Below are positions 44,378 to 54,800 of a stretch of DNA of 64,000 nucleotides, in pieces. How positions within the stretch are numbered: the first letter of the stretch is position 1; every line of letters begins with the position of its first letter. The notes beneath the pieces were generated by a model. That model was given only the letters and a program-made list of their open reading frames with translations. It did no database searches and was not told the origin of the DNA. The translations under genes were made by a program, and so were the position numbers. The stretch comes from Aspidapion aeneum (taxonomy: Eukaryota > Arthropoda > Insecta > Coleoptera > Brentidae), in assembly GCA_963576565.1 (NCBI GenBank), contig CAUYVT010000053.1, positions 371,857-435,856 on the forward strand. The letters run 5' to 3'.

Positions 44378-44660
44378 AATTTGGCTTAAGGTAAGTTAAT
44401 CTAAGTTAATTTAATTTAGTCTAATGTAATTTATGAGACTGAACTGACCTTTATTAAGAAAGCAAAGGAACCTACCCCTAATCTAACTTAATGTAATGCT
44501 ACCTATCTAGGTAATTATTATAGAGGCTTTTTTTAAAGGTTTTTCTGGTATTTTATTGTATGCTTTTGTAAAAGCTTTTTGGCTTTCTTGAAATTTTTGT
44601 AGCAAGCATCCCCTTCAAGGGGTAAACTTTAAGTACCTCTAACAAGGGTTGCCAATTTTT
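44378..44660. repeat. Resumed repeat arm and an old element end
   Basis: 44378-44460 continues the inverted-repeat arm family of 42540-43229. From about 44525 to 44650 the text (TTGGCTTTCTTGAAATTTTT, CCCCTTCAAGGGGTAAA, GGGTTGCCAA) matches, imperfectly, the arms of the 45495-53164 element and the inverse of 53460-53560. Confidence 0.45.
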
Positions 44661-44798
44661 AGCTCACACATATACTATACTATAGTAGTGTGAGCTATGG
44701 TGATCCTAATTTTTTCGAGAAAAAAAAAGTTGCTCCGATTTCAAAAATTTTTATATATCTTTGCGTTTCAGATCATTTTGAAACTTTTTTGTTGCGCC

Positions 44799-44836
<38 letters not shown>

Positions 44837-44837
44837 A

Positions 44838-44868
<31 letters not shown>

Positions 44869-45406
44869 ATGTCTGTCTGTAACGACCAACGCGCATAACT
44901 CAAAAACCGCTTGGCCGATTTTAATGAAATTTGGTACCTAGGCTGGGTCTTGGGTCGAGATGGTCCCATTTAAAAATGAACAAAATCCACCGAACACAAA
45001 CCAAATAAAAGGGTGGGGGTAGATTTCAAAAATTAGAGTTTATGTGAAAATATGGCGTGTGTGATATTAAACGAAAGGTAATTGAGTCTGCAGTTAAACA
45101 AAATAAATTTTAATTTATTTAAAAAAAAGGGTGGGGGTATATTTTAAAAATTAGAGTTTAAGTGAAAATATGGCGTGTGTGATATCAAACGAAAGGTAAT
45201 TGAGTCCGGAGTTTAACAAAATACATTTTAGTTTTTGTTTTTTTTTAAGGGTGGGGGTAGATTTCAAAAATTTGAGTTTAAGTCAAAAGATGGCTTGTGT
45301 GGTATCAAACAAAAGGTAATTTAGTCTGGAGTTGAATAAGATATATTTCAGTTTTTAGTTATATTAGCTCACACGTACACTATAACTATAGTACCTAGTG
45401 TGAGCT
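44661..45406 (+). repeat. Hairpin-capped repeat, copy 2 (fuller copy)
   Basis: It is bounded by two imperfect palindromes: AGCTCACAC...GTGTGAGCT at 44661-44696 and again at 45366-45406, each with TACTATA/TATAGT in the stem. Inside it are a GTCT microsatellite (about 44798-44880), AACTCAAAAACCGCTT, the core CCGATTTTAATGAAATTTGG, and about four ~90-110-bp tandem segments. Each segment has GGGTGGGGGTAGATTT and GTGTGGTATCAAACGAAAGG or variants. It matches 23362-23810. No gene is seen. Confidence 0.75.
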
Positions 45407-45699
45407 TAGGGGCCCATATATTGGCAGAGTTTTTTAAAGATAAATATAGTATTTTCAATATAAACTTAAAAAAAATATAGTACACCTAAAAATATGCAGG
45501 GTGTTCCAACTAAAAGGTAACAGACATGTTTTTTGGTATTTTTTGTGTGAATTTGGAGAAACGCTCGGACACATAGATTTTGTTTGCGAGGGGGACACCT
45601 TTTGGCTATCTTGAAATTTTTGTTGCACTCACCATCTTTGAAGGCCTCTTGAATGTCTTTACAACAGTGTAAAAATATCAAAAATCTAAACCAATATAA

Positions 45700-47110
45700 A
45701 AAACTACCGTCCTATTTCGATTCTTCCTGCAGTGTCGAAGGTCATTGAGAGAGTCATATATAAGAGACTTCTGGAATTTGTTTTATCCAATAAACACTTA
45801 TCTGAGACACAGTTTGGCTTCCTGCCAAATAAGTCAACACAATTAGCAATATTTAAAGCCATAACATATATTGTGGAACAACTCGATAAGAAACAAACAG
45901 TAGCTGGCCTCTTTTTTGACCTCTCGAAGGCCTTTGATACTGTGGATCATCAATTATTAATCACCAAACTCAAAAATATTGATATTACAGGTACCTGCAG
46001 CAAGCTAATTAACTCTTATTTAAACAACAGGAAACAAATCGTTAGTGTAAAGCATGACCTAAAGAGTGCTTTTCTAAAGCATCAGTAATAAACCAAGGTG
46101 TCCCACAAGGATCAATTTTGGGCCCTATATTCTTCCTGCTGTATGCTGATAGTCTGTCAGTCCTTGTAGATGCAGATCTCCTATCGCAGTATGCTGATGA
46201 TACTGGTGCCGTTTTGACAGCTGAATCGGTATCGGCACTGTCGGCGGGCTGTGCTGCTGCAGCAGGGAGAATGAAAAACTGGTGTGATTCCAATTACCTA
46301 AAGCTTAATGTAGGAAAAACCGCTTTACTTACTTTTAGAAAAACAGGTACTTCTGACGCCTCGCTGTATGTTCCACTAGAAGGTAAATCTATACATGAAA
46401 CCAACCACAACAAATTTCTGGGAGTTATTCTAGACTCAACCTTAAACTGGAATGAACAAATAAAATCCACATGTGCAACCATAAATAGTCACTGTTATGC
46501 AATACGCAGACTTAGACAAAATCTAACTGTCAATAGCATAAAACACTTTTATTATGCCGCTGTTCAATCAGTAATATCATATGGTGTCATGTTTTGGGGC
46601 ACAGGATCAGATGCAGAGAAGGTTTTTAAAGCTCAAAAGAGAGTGATTAGATGCATGTTAAAACTACACCCAAGGGCATCATGTAGACCTCATTTCAGAT
46701 ATCTTAAAATCTTAACTGCTCCTTCCCTCTATTTTAAATCTCTTGTTATATTTGTCAAAAAAAATCCAGAGTTATTTTACTGTAACAGTGATAATGCTCT
46801 AGAAACTGCCATGACCACACGTGGGAGAGGCGATCTAGCTATCCCTGCCCATAGCTCTAGTTTTTTTGAAAGGGGTCCCTATTATAGAGCAGTGAAAACG
46901 TATCAATCACTTCCTAGGGCAATAAAACCATAGCAAAATAACATCGTCACGGTTACAATTGCTCCCGAAAAAATAATATTTTACAGTGAGAAAAACAGTT
47001 TTTAAATATATAAAGTTAGTCTAAGTGTTTCTAATAAGTGTAATGTTTAAATGTAAAGTTAAAATATTAGTAAAAACTATGTTATAATCAAATACTATCG
47101 TGTTTTTTGT
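45700..47110 (+). pseudogene. LINE A: 5'-truncated reverse transcriptase
   Basis: The protein text begins in the middle of the RT domain (NYRPISILPAVSKVIERV at about 45705), exactly where the TIR arm stops. It continues with LSETQFGFLPNKSTQLA, FFDLSKAFDTVDHQLL, NQGVPQGSILGP (after a frameshift near 46085), the catalytic YADDT box, LKLNVGKTALLTF and a C-terminal domain to the stop at 46931-46933. One frameshift separates it into 45702-46088 and 46091-46933. The 3'UTR runs to about 47110. Endonuclease and ORF1 are absent. It is a jockey/CR1-group LINE, different from LINE B. Confidence 0.88.
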
Positions 47111-47333
47111 TCTAAGTAGTATTCGTTTCAGCCAGAAAGGACTATAGTTTACTAATCCCAGGTCACCTAGGATCAGGTCTTTTTTAAAATTTTTATATTT
47201 TATTTAAATTATTAATACAATGGACTTCTGATAATACCTGTAAAGACGACAATAGATTTAAAACTCTCAAGAATATATTGAAAATGTTTTTTAAAATTTA
47301 AATTATATTAATATACAGGGTACCAAATAAATT

Positions 47334-49322
47334 ATGGAGGGTCAAACAACATGTAATGAATGTTTTCAAAAATGTGTTTTTAAAGCACGTCCAAGTGATA
47401 GCGAAGTATTTGGGTCCGCTTGTGACATGTGCAAATTAATATTCTGCAAAGCTTGTGCAGGTCTAAAAACTACGGAAGCTCACACTCTTGCACTAACGGA
47501 GCGCAATCTTCTCTTTTACTGTAATGGATATAAAGAGGTATTGCGTGTTTTGTGCCTAAATGAAGAAAAACTTAATGGGTTATTTCAAGAAAATAAACGA
47601 CTGAATGAGGTAATTTTAAGATTGGAAAATGATCATGAAGAAAATAAATCAGAACTACAACAAAAAGTTGACGAGCTCAAGGATGTAATGGCTGGCAAAG
47701 ACGAAATAATTAAGAGACTCAAAAGAAAAACAATCGACTTCCAAGATGAGGTTTTTGAAGCAGAAAAACATCTTGAGGAAAAAATAAATGATTTAAATGA
47801 GACCATACACGACCTTGAAAAAAGTCTAGTACAAGCAAGACAAGATGCTATGAAGGCTCAAAAAAACAGTGAGGAGAGTGTTAAGAAATATAGGAAGCTG
47901 GAAAAAGGTATGATGAAAAAGGAACAAATAAAGTGGGAAGAGATTTTAAAGAAAAATGAAGAATTCCAAACAAAATTAAAAGAAAGTGAAGAAAAAGCGG
48001 ACAAGCTAATAAGAGAAAATCAAAAATTATGTGACGAAGTAGCTGTCTTACAGAAAAACGTTCCTTTAAAAACTGTCATACTTCAAGACAAACAGACACA
48101 AGCCGATGAATTTCAATTTCAATGTAGTCTTAGTAGTGTAAGCGAAGAGCTTACTGCAGCTTCAGCGAATATGTTTAATACAATGCAAAAGCTTAAAGAA
48201 ATGAAAGAGGCTTGCAACATATATAAAGAAGAGGTTGATGAGTTACAAACTGAAAAAAATAGGATGAATGAAGAACTGAAAACTAAAATAGATTTAGTAA
48301 AGGAAGGACAAAATAAGATAGAAGATTTAAGGTCAAAAATTACGGCAGCTGAAATAGTCATAAAAGAATATTCGTTTATTATATCCACCAAGGAAAATTC
48401 TATAAAAAGCCTAAAAACTGAACTGCAGGAGCTTAAAGAAGATGCCAAGAAAATGATAGAGACAATAAGACTGTATGAGGAAGAAAATAAAAGGTTGGAA
48501 AATGACATTCAGATATTAAAATTTAACTGCAATAGTGAAATTGTGAAACATAGACAGAAAGAAGACGGTGACACCAGGACCCAGATATCTCAAATAAAGG
48601 AGAAAGAATTTAATGCAGAAGATGGCATGAATAAGACGAAAATGATCCCAAGAGTGTTGTTGGTAACAGATGATTCAGGGAAACATTTGTATGAATATTT
48701 AAACAGCAAGTTGGATATGCAGTACACCCTGCAGGTAGTTTGTAAACCTTTCGCCAAGTTTAACAATGTGGTCAATGAAATCCGCACGCATATTAAAGAT
48801 TTTAACAAATCGGATTTTGTCATTTTACTGGCAGGTATTAATGATGAATATTTCACTTTGGATAGTTTGTCGTGGTTAGTTAATCGATGCTACAGAACCA
48901 ATTTATTATTGTGTTCGTTACCTTTTAATTGTAATAACAGTTGGTCTAGGTTTAAAGTAATTGATGATATTAATAATTTTATTTATGATTCTGTTAGGAA
49001 TTTTAAAAAGTTTACTAACAGTTTAAATTTTATTGAAATATGTAACAATCTAAAAGTAAGCGATTATAAAAGACATAGCAAGTACCTTAACTATTGGGGT
49101 CTTAACAAAGCTGCAGACATCATTGTACAAAGCATTAGAGATTTTAATAAAAAAGAAAATAACATCTCCAATTTAAAACAGATTACTATAAACGAATTTG
49201 ACAATAGTATTGCAGCTATGGTAGCAGTTGAGCCTTCTAAAACTGATTTACAAACCAATGCTCAGCTAACAACTGAACAGTATTTTTTAGAACATCACCC
49301 AGAAGTAATTTTGGTAGGATAG
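47334..49322 (+). CDS. LINE B ORF1: Cys-rich finger, coiled coil and SGNH esterase-like domain
   Basis: 662 codons, fully open. The N-terminus has a PHD-like cysteine pattern (Cys 7, 10, 14, 30, 33, 38, 41, 63). Residues about 65-425 are a long, highly charged coiled coil. Residues about 440-600 look like an SGNH/GDSL hydrolase: block I TDDSGKHL (Ser448), block III AGIND (501-504 GIND), and a C-terminal H-LN--G motif (His581, HSKYLNYWG). Finger plus esterase ORF1 proteins are known from CR1-group LINEs, where ORF1 binds nucleic acid and membranes or helps form the RNP; that role is inferred here. Block I has Asp in place of the usual leading Gly, so activity is uncertain. The ORF ends two bases before the ORF2 frame begins to be read. 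Confidence 0.88.
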   Translation: MEGQTTCNECFQKCVFKARPSDSEVFGSACDMCKLIFCKACAGLKTTEAHTLALTERNLLFYCNGYKEVLRVLCLNEEKLNGLFQENKRLNEVILRLENDHEENKSELQQKVDELKDVMAGKDEIIKRLKRKTIDFQDEVFEAEKHLEEKINDLNETIHDLEKSLVQARQDAMKAQKNSEESVKKYRKLEKGMMKKEQIKWEEILKKNEEFQTKLKESEEKADKLIRENQKLCDEVAVLQKNVPLKTVILQDKQTQADEFQFQCSLSSVSEELTAASANMFNTMQKLKEMKEACNIYKEEVDELQTEKNRMNEELKTKIDLVKEGQNKIEDLRSKITAAEIVIKEYSFIISTKENSIKSLKTELQELKEDAKKMIETIRLYEEENKRLENDIQILKFNCNSEIVKHRQKEDGDTRTQISQIKEKEFNAEDGMNKTKMIPRVLLVTDDSGKHLYEYLNSKLDMQYTLQVVCKPFAKFNNVVNEIRTHIKDFNKSDFVILLAGINDEYFTLDSLSWLVNRCYRTNLLLCSLPFNCNNSWSRFKVIDDINNFIYDSVRNFKKFTNSLNFIEICNNLKVSDYKRHSKYLNYWGLNKAADIIVQSIRDFNKKENNISNLKQITINEFDNSIAAMVAVEPSKTDLQTNAQLTTEQYFLEHHPEVILVG

Positions 49323-49324
49323 AA

Positions 49325-52147
49325 TTGCGTAAAAACGCCTTTTTACTTTGTTTAAATGCATCAAGTTTACCAGCACACTATGATGAAATACAACAATTAG
49401 TTTTGGGAAGTTCACCATTAATTTTAGCTTTGTCTGAAACCTGTTTGACTTCTGATATTCTTAATCACGAAATTAAAATTGATGATTATAATATAGAAAG
49501 GGTAGATAGCGATAGTCGAAAGACAGGTGGAGTTTTACTTTACATTAGGAATGATGCGAGAGTCATTGGGGTGGAACGGGTTTTTAGGCAGAAGCATTAT
49601 TGGCTGGTTGCGGTAACAATTATGTTTCAGTTGAAAAAATATTTAATTGCTAGTGTTTATAGATCACCCAGCTCTAGAATAAAAGACTTTGAATCTTTTT
49701 TTCAAGAATGGTGTGAAGAGAATGCATTGGATAAAAATTATTCAGTTTTACTAGCTGGGGACTATAATATTGATTTTAGAGATGTAGATATATCAGGGAA
49801 TTTTAAAAATTGCATGCAAGACTTAGGATTAAGTAATATTGTACATGATGTGACAAGATTCTGTAGCACAAGAAATTCCACTCTTGATTTAATTTTAACA
49901 AATAATGACATTTTTAAAGCTAACGCATTATTAACACCTAAAATAACAGATCACTTAATTGTGCAAGTTTGTACCGAAAAAGTAAATAAAAACATTAAAA
50001 AAATTAAATCAAGAGGTAGAAATATTAATTATGACGAAATTAGTAATATTTTGGAGAACAATGAGTTTAGATATAACCATCCTAATATTAATGAAAAATG
50101 CACAGATTTTGTAAAAACATTAACTGATGCTTTAGATAGGGTTGCTCCTGTTAAGTCTGTTTCTATTTATCCAAGATTTAAAGAGTGGTGGAATGATAGA
50201 GTTAGGAATGCGACAGAAAGTAGAGATAGAAATTACAAAAATTATATAAGGGATAAAACTGTTGAAAACTATGAGATCTATAAACAGACTAGAAACACAG
50301 CGGTAAGGGTAATGCGGGAAGAGAAAAGAAAATACTATGATGAAAACGTTAGCCTCAACAAGAACAACCCTAAGGAAATGTGGAAGGTTTTAAAAACATT
50401 TGTCCCAAAAAATCAAAATAATGTTGATATACAAGAAATTAAAATAAATGATAGCATTATTAACGATGTTCAAGCTATCCCAAACTCTCTTAATAACTTT
50501 TTCATTGGTAGTGTTAAAGATATATTACTTAGTATTGATAAAACTAATCATAATAATACCTGGACTTCAGTACTGTTAAATAGCTCAAATATTTTGAATG
50601 AATTTAGAATGATTGACTATGCTGAGTTAAAACAGATCATATTTAGTATGGCAAACAAGTCTAGTCCAGATGAGATTAACGTAAACTTTTTAAAAAACAC
50701 ATTTGAAACAATTAAGTAACCATTGTTGAACCTTATAAATTGTTCACTAGAAGAAGGTAAAGTCCCTGATATGCTAAAAACATCGCTAATAATACCAATC
50801 CCAAAAGTTCAAAATTCAAAAAATGCTAGTGATTTAAGGCCTATTAACTTACTTCCAACCATTGATAAAATCTTATAATATAAAGTAGTATATAATCAGC
50901 TTATAGACTTCATTAACTCGAATAATATGTTAAGTAATTTTCAATCAGGTTTTAGAACAAGGTTTAGCTGTGAAACTGCTGTACAGTTTATTCTAGAAGA
51001 TTGGAGAGTAAGTCTAGACAGAAACTTAACAGTTGGTGCAGTTTTTCTAGATCTCAGACGGGCTTTTGAAACTGTAAACAGGAATAGATTGGTTGCAAAA
51101 TTAGAAAACATAGGACTTAAAAGTAGGGTTTTGGAGTGGTTTATTAGTTATTTGGATAAAAGAACGCAAATTTTAAAAGTTAATAATATCTTATCAGATG
51201 ATTTGCCTGTTGATAATGGTGTTCCACAGGGTAGTGTATTGCGCCCGCTTCTTTTTATCATTTATATTAATGACATCATGTCTGTGGTAGGACACTGTTG
51301 CGTACATTTATTTGCGGATGATGCTCTTTTTTATTTTGCCGCGGATAGCTTAGAAATCTTAACTAGGACATTAAATGATACCCTTAAAGATGTGTATCAA
51401 TGGTGTAATATAAATGATTTAAAAATTAATGAATCTAAGACAAAATATATGATAGTAGGTAAAGAATCATTTTACAGAGATTTTATTAATAGAGGGTTTT
51501 CAATTAAAGTGGGAAATAATTTATTAGAGAGGGTTGAAAAAATAAAATATTTGGGTATTTGGATAGATAAGCAACTTAAATTTAAAACTCATGCAAATGA
51601 AATCATTAAAATAATCGCATATAAAATTAGTTATCTATCACGGTGTGCTCCTTATATGTCAGCCTTTAGTAAAAAAATTATATTTAATAGCTTAATCTTA
51701 CCGCACTTTAACTATTGCTCTACGATTCTGTTCCTTTTAAATAAAAATGAAATCGGTAGACTCCAAAAACTGCAAAATCATGCTATGCGCATAATACTTA
51801 AAAAACCAAGGCTGACACATATTAAGGAAATGCTGAAAGAGTTACAGTGGTTATCTGTTCCTGACCTCTTTTTATTTAACACCCTCGTTTTTATACATAA
51901 AATAAAATTAGGCCTTGCTCCACAATATTTAACCGATAGAATAACATATAATTTTAGCATTCACACATACAACACAAGATCTAGAAATAATTTTTATATA
52001 CCCAAGGTAAACCAACATAGATCACAAAACTCATTGTTCTTTAAAGGGTTGAATGCATATAATTTATTGGATGAAAATTTGAAATCTTTACTAGATATAA
52101 ATAGATTTAAGATAATGGTTAAAAGAAAACTCTTAGAGGAAAACTAA
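49325..52147 (+). pseudogene. LINE B ORF2: endonuclease-reverse transcriptase with two nonsense codons
   Basis: A single reading frame of about 940 codons is interrupted only by TAA at 50717-50719 and TAA at 50876-50878. Endonuclease motifs (APE type) are LALSETCL, SVYRSPSS, LLAGDYNIDF and TDHLIVQV. RT motifs are NFQSGFRTRFSCETAVQF, FLDLRRAFETVNRNRL, GVPQGSVLRPLLFIIYINDI, the catalytic FADD box and a C-terminal YNTRSRNNFYIP block. There is no in-frame ATG between the preceding in-frame stop (TGA near 49274) and about 49624, so the protein would need reinitiation at a non-ATG codon or frameshifting after ORF1. It is closely related to the fragment at 4660-6660. Confidence 0.9.
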
Positions 52148-52455
52148 GAGCTTACTATAGTGTAACATAATTTTTAAACCTGTTTTAGTCTGTAACAGTA
52201 GTTTTGTGGTTTAATTTATTTATTTAGTGTTTGTCTTTTTTTTTTAAGTCATTTTATCATTGATTGTTTTAGTCAGTCATATTAAACATTTGACTGTTTT
52301 GCGAGGTGGAAAGTGATTTTGTTTAATAGTGCAATACAAATATTTATATATTAGTTTTTACACCAGATCGATGTTTATACTGTACTACATTGTATTTTTT
52401 TGTATTTTTGAATAATTAGTCTTGACTAAATAAAGAATTTATATATATATAAAAG
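52148..52455 (+). other. LINE B 3'UTR and tail
   Basis: AT-rich tail with AATAAAGAAT at about 52430 followed by TTATATATATATA, which marks the probable 3' end. Confidence 0.6.
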
Positions 52456-52659
52456 ATTTGACAAATATGGTGCAGTTTAAAAAAGAAGTAAACAAATATG
52501 TTCTGGAAAAACAATTCTACTCCTTTAATTTCCTATCTTAATTTACCAATGCAAAAATGGAGTTATATATACTAAGAGATTAAAACTCCCATGTAATTTG
52601 TTTATTTTATAACTATTTAAATATTTTTAGTATTTTAGTTATTACAAATTTATGTATTA

Positions 52660-52757
52660 CTGTATTAAGGTATCTCAGATACCTACATTTTCTGTTTTGA
52701 CGTTGCTATTGCATTTGTAAAAATGATTTGTTGGCAATAAAGAATAACTAACTAACT
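52660..52757 (+). repeat. Short 3'-end relic of another LINE
   Basis: GACGTTGCTATTGCATTTGT, TTGTTGGCAATAAAGAA and a TAACTAACTAAC tail look like the extreme 3' end of a heavily truncated LINE insertion. Confidence 0.4.
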
Positions 52758-53620
52758 ATCTATTAGTATTTAAGATAATTGCCTTCAAACTTTCAAATTT
52801 AACATAGACTGATAAAATAAAAATTTAATCAGAATTTTATATTTTTCGGATTTGATTTTTATTTTATTATTCCATGTAAAATTTGAAAGCAAATATCTCA
52901 AAAACTAATCTATGGATTTTCGAAGTTTTTACACGGTTGTAAAGATATTCAAGAGAACTTCAAAATAATCACTAGACCCACTTTCCCTATTCAAAATATA
53001 GGGGTAAAGTATACCCCTCGAAGATGGTGTGCGCTACAAAAATTTCAAGATAGCCAAAAAGTGTCCCCCTCTCAAACAAAATCGACGTGTCCGAGCGTTT
53101 TTCCAAATTCGCATGAAAAATACCTAAAAACATGTCTGTTACCTTTTAGTTGGGACACCCTGTATAGTATTTTATGAGAAAAAAAGTATTTTAAACACTT
53201 ACACATAAATTTGCAAAGCAATGACAAATGCATATTGTCACCATTATAGGGATTCACCAATGTTTTCTCTCTCAAATGTTGTGTTCAGTTATAGGCATAT
53301 CTGTACATTCACAAATTAAGGGATTTCTCTGATTTTAGTCTTGGCCTTGCAAAATATAGACCAAATCAAGATCCAAGTAAAATATAGTATTTTTGTGTAC
53401 TATAAACTTCAGCAGTATATAGTATGCACATCCGAAATATAGTACAATACTATAGAATATAGTGTGGTTGGCAACCCTACCTCTAACCTCTATATTTTGA
53501 ATAGGGAAAGTTGACTGACACCTTGTTTTGAAGGTCTGGTAAATGTATTTACATTTACAACTTGGTAAACATGTCATTTTTGAGATAATTGCCTTTAAAT
53601 TTTTAACATTTAACATGAAG
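52758..53620. repeat. Right arm of the split TIR element and a related inverted segment
   Basis: 52945-53164 is the right arm of the 45495 element. 53340-53620 (CTATATTTTGAATAGGGAAA, AATATAGTACAATACTATAG, GGTTGCCAACC) repeats parts of 52760-53020 and of 44600-44660/45430-45490, suggesting a related older copy. Confidence 0.5.
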
Positions 53621-54526
53621 TGATGAAATTAAAATTAAATCAGAATCACATGATTGATTTTTTATTTTAAAAAAAACCCCAATCTTTAAAAAAAATTTTT
53701 TTCAAAAATGTCAATTTGTTTTTTTTATAATAAAATCAAACCTGCAATACCTAATTCAAAAGGTAATTTAAAAACATTGCAAATAAGCATTATATCATAC
53801 GGTATAAGTATTTTTTAAGGTATCTTAATGCTTGTTAGTACCATGTTATTTTGATTTTCAAAATTTTAATAACAAGGATTTATAAGAAAAATTTTAAATT
53901 TTGGGTAGAATATATGTGTACAAAAAATTATCAATATTAATGATATGGTTCCTAGTTAATCCTCTTCTAGTTTTGTTCAATTTGATAATAAGAAATCTGT
54001 ATAGCTAACTTACTTCTAACAAGTTAGAAATTGACATATCATCACCCTAGATGTTAAAATTTTATGGGAGTGAATGAATCTAATCAATCTCAAGAAAATT
54101 TATATAAAATTTTTCAAAATTTCCAAAAAAGTTAAAATTTGGATTCTACACAAAATGTTTATATCCATATTACTCAAAAGTAACATTTTGTGCGTTAGAA
54201 CTTTTTACATATAGTAGGACAATATTTAATGTTACTCTTAATCAATTTAATTAGTTTGTTAAAAACTTTAATAGGCAGGTCCTTTATATCAAAAATTTAT
54301 GTAGACTTAAAAATTATTGTAACAAAAAAGTGGCATGACTATCAAAATAAATAAATAAATTAAAAAATAAATAAGGGTAGATATCTGGAAAGTGACAGAT
54401 TTGGAGCAAAAATTGTGGACATACATAAAACTTGATATACAAATAAAAAAAATCAATGAAAATATGACCAAAGTACCATTTAACATGTTGCCATGGAAAA
54501 ACATTCAAATTTTAAAATATTTGTTT
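53621..54526. other. AT-rich intronic DNA, no feature recognised
   Basis: Low-complexity A/T-rich sequence without a gene or clear repeat. Confidence 0.5.
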
Positions 54527-54800
54527 GGGAGGATATTTTTTTCTTATTGTTGTATTATCATCGGACCACTATGTGTATACCAAATTTTATTCAAATCGGA
54601 TAATGGGAAGTGTGTCAAAAACACATTTTTCTATAGAAGGGGTGGGTATAGGAGTGGGAGGATATTTTTTCTTAATGCTGTATTGTCATATTTTAGTTAA
54701 ATCGGATAATGGGAAGTGTGTCAAAAACTTTTCACAAGATTTGATAGTTAGATAGTTAGACAGAACATGTGAAGCTAAATAAAAGCTTGTAAAAAACGAG
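54527..54800 (+). repeat. Stray fragment of the giant foldback's 129-bp array
   Basis: Two units plus the array-end sequence (TTCACAAGATTTGATAGTTA, AGACAGAACAT, AAAGCTTGTAAAAAA). It is the same text as 37260-37555 but with a partly deleted second unit. It shows that the foldback family is dispersed. Confidence 0.8.

Larger units (their letters stand above)
45495..53164. mobile_element. TIR element split by LINE insertions
   Basis: The left end TGCAGGGTGTTCCAACTAAA (45495) is the inverse of the right end (reads inward TACAGGGTGTCCCAACTAAA, ending at 53164). Similarity continues for about 190 bases through AAGGTAACAGACATG, CTCGGACAC, TTGGCTATCTTGAAATTTTT and CTCTTGAAT-TCTTTACAAC. The left arm lacks a segment present in the right arm (about 52945-53025). 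Left and right arms are now 7 kb apart because LINE A (45700) and LINE B (47334) lie between them. No transposase is visible. Confidence 0.6.

Noticed and set aside
44751..44969. Frame encoding a TDRQTDRQ repeat
   Set aside because: It is a translation of the GTCT microsatellite inside a non-coding repeat.
44661..45406. Helitron assignment for the hairpin-capped repeat
   Set aside because: No 5' TC and 3' CTRR termini in the right places, and hairpins occur at both ends.
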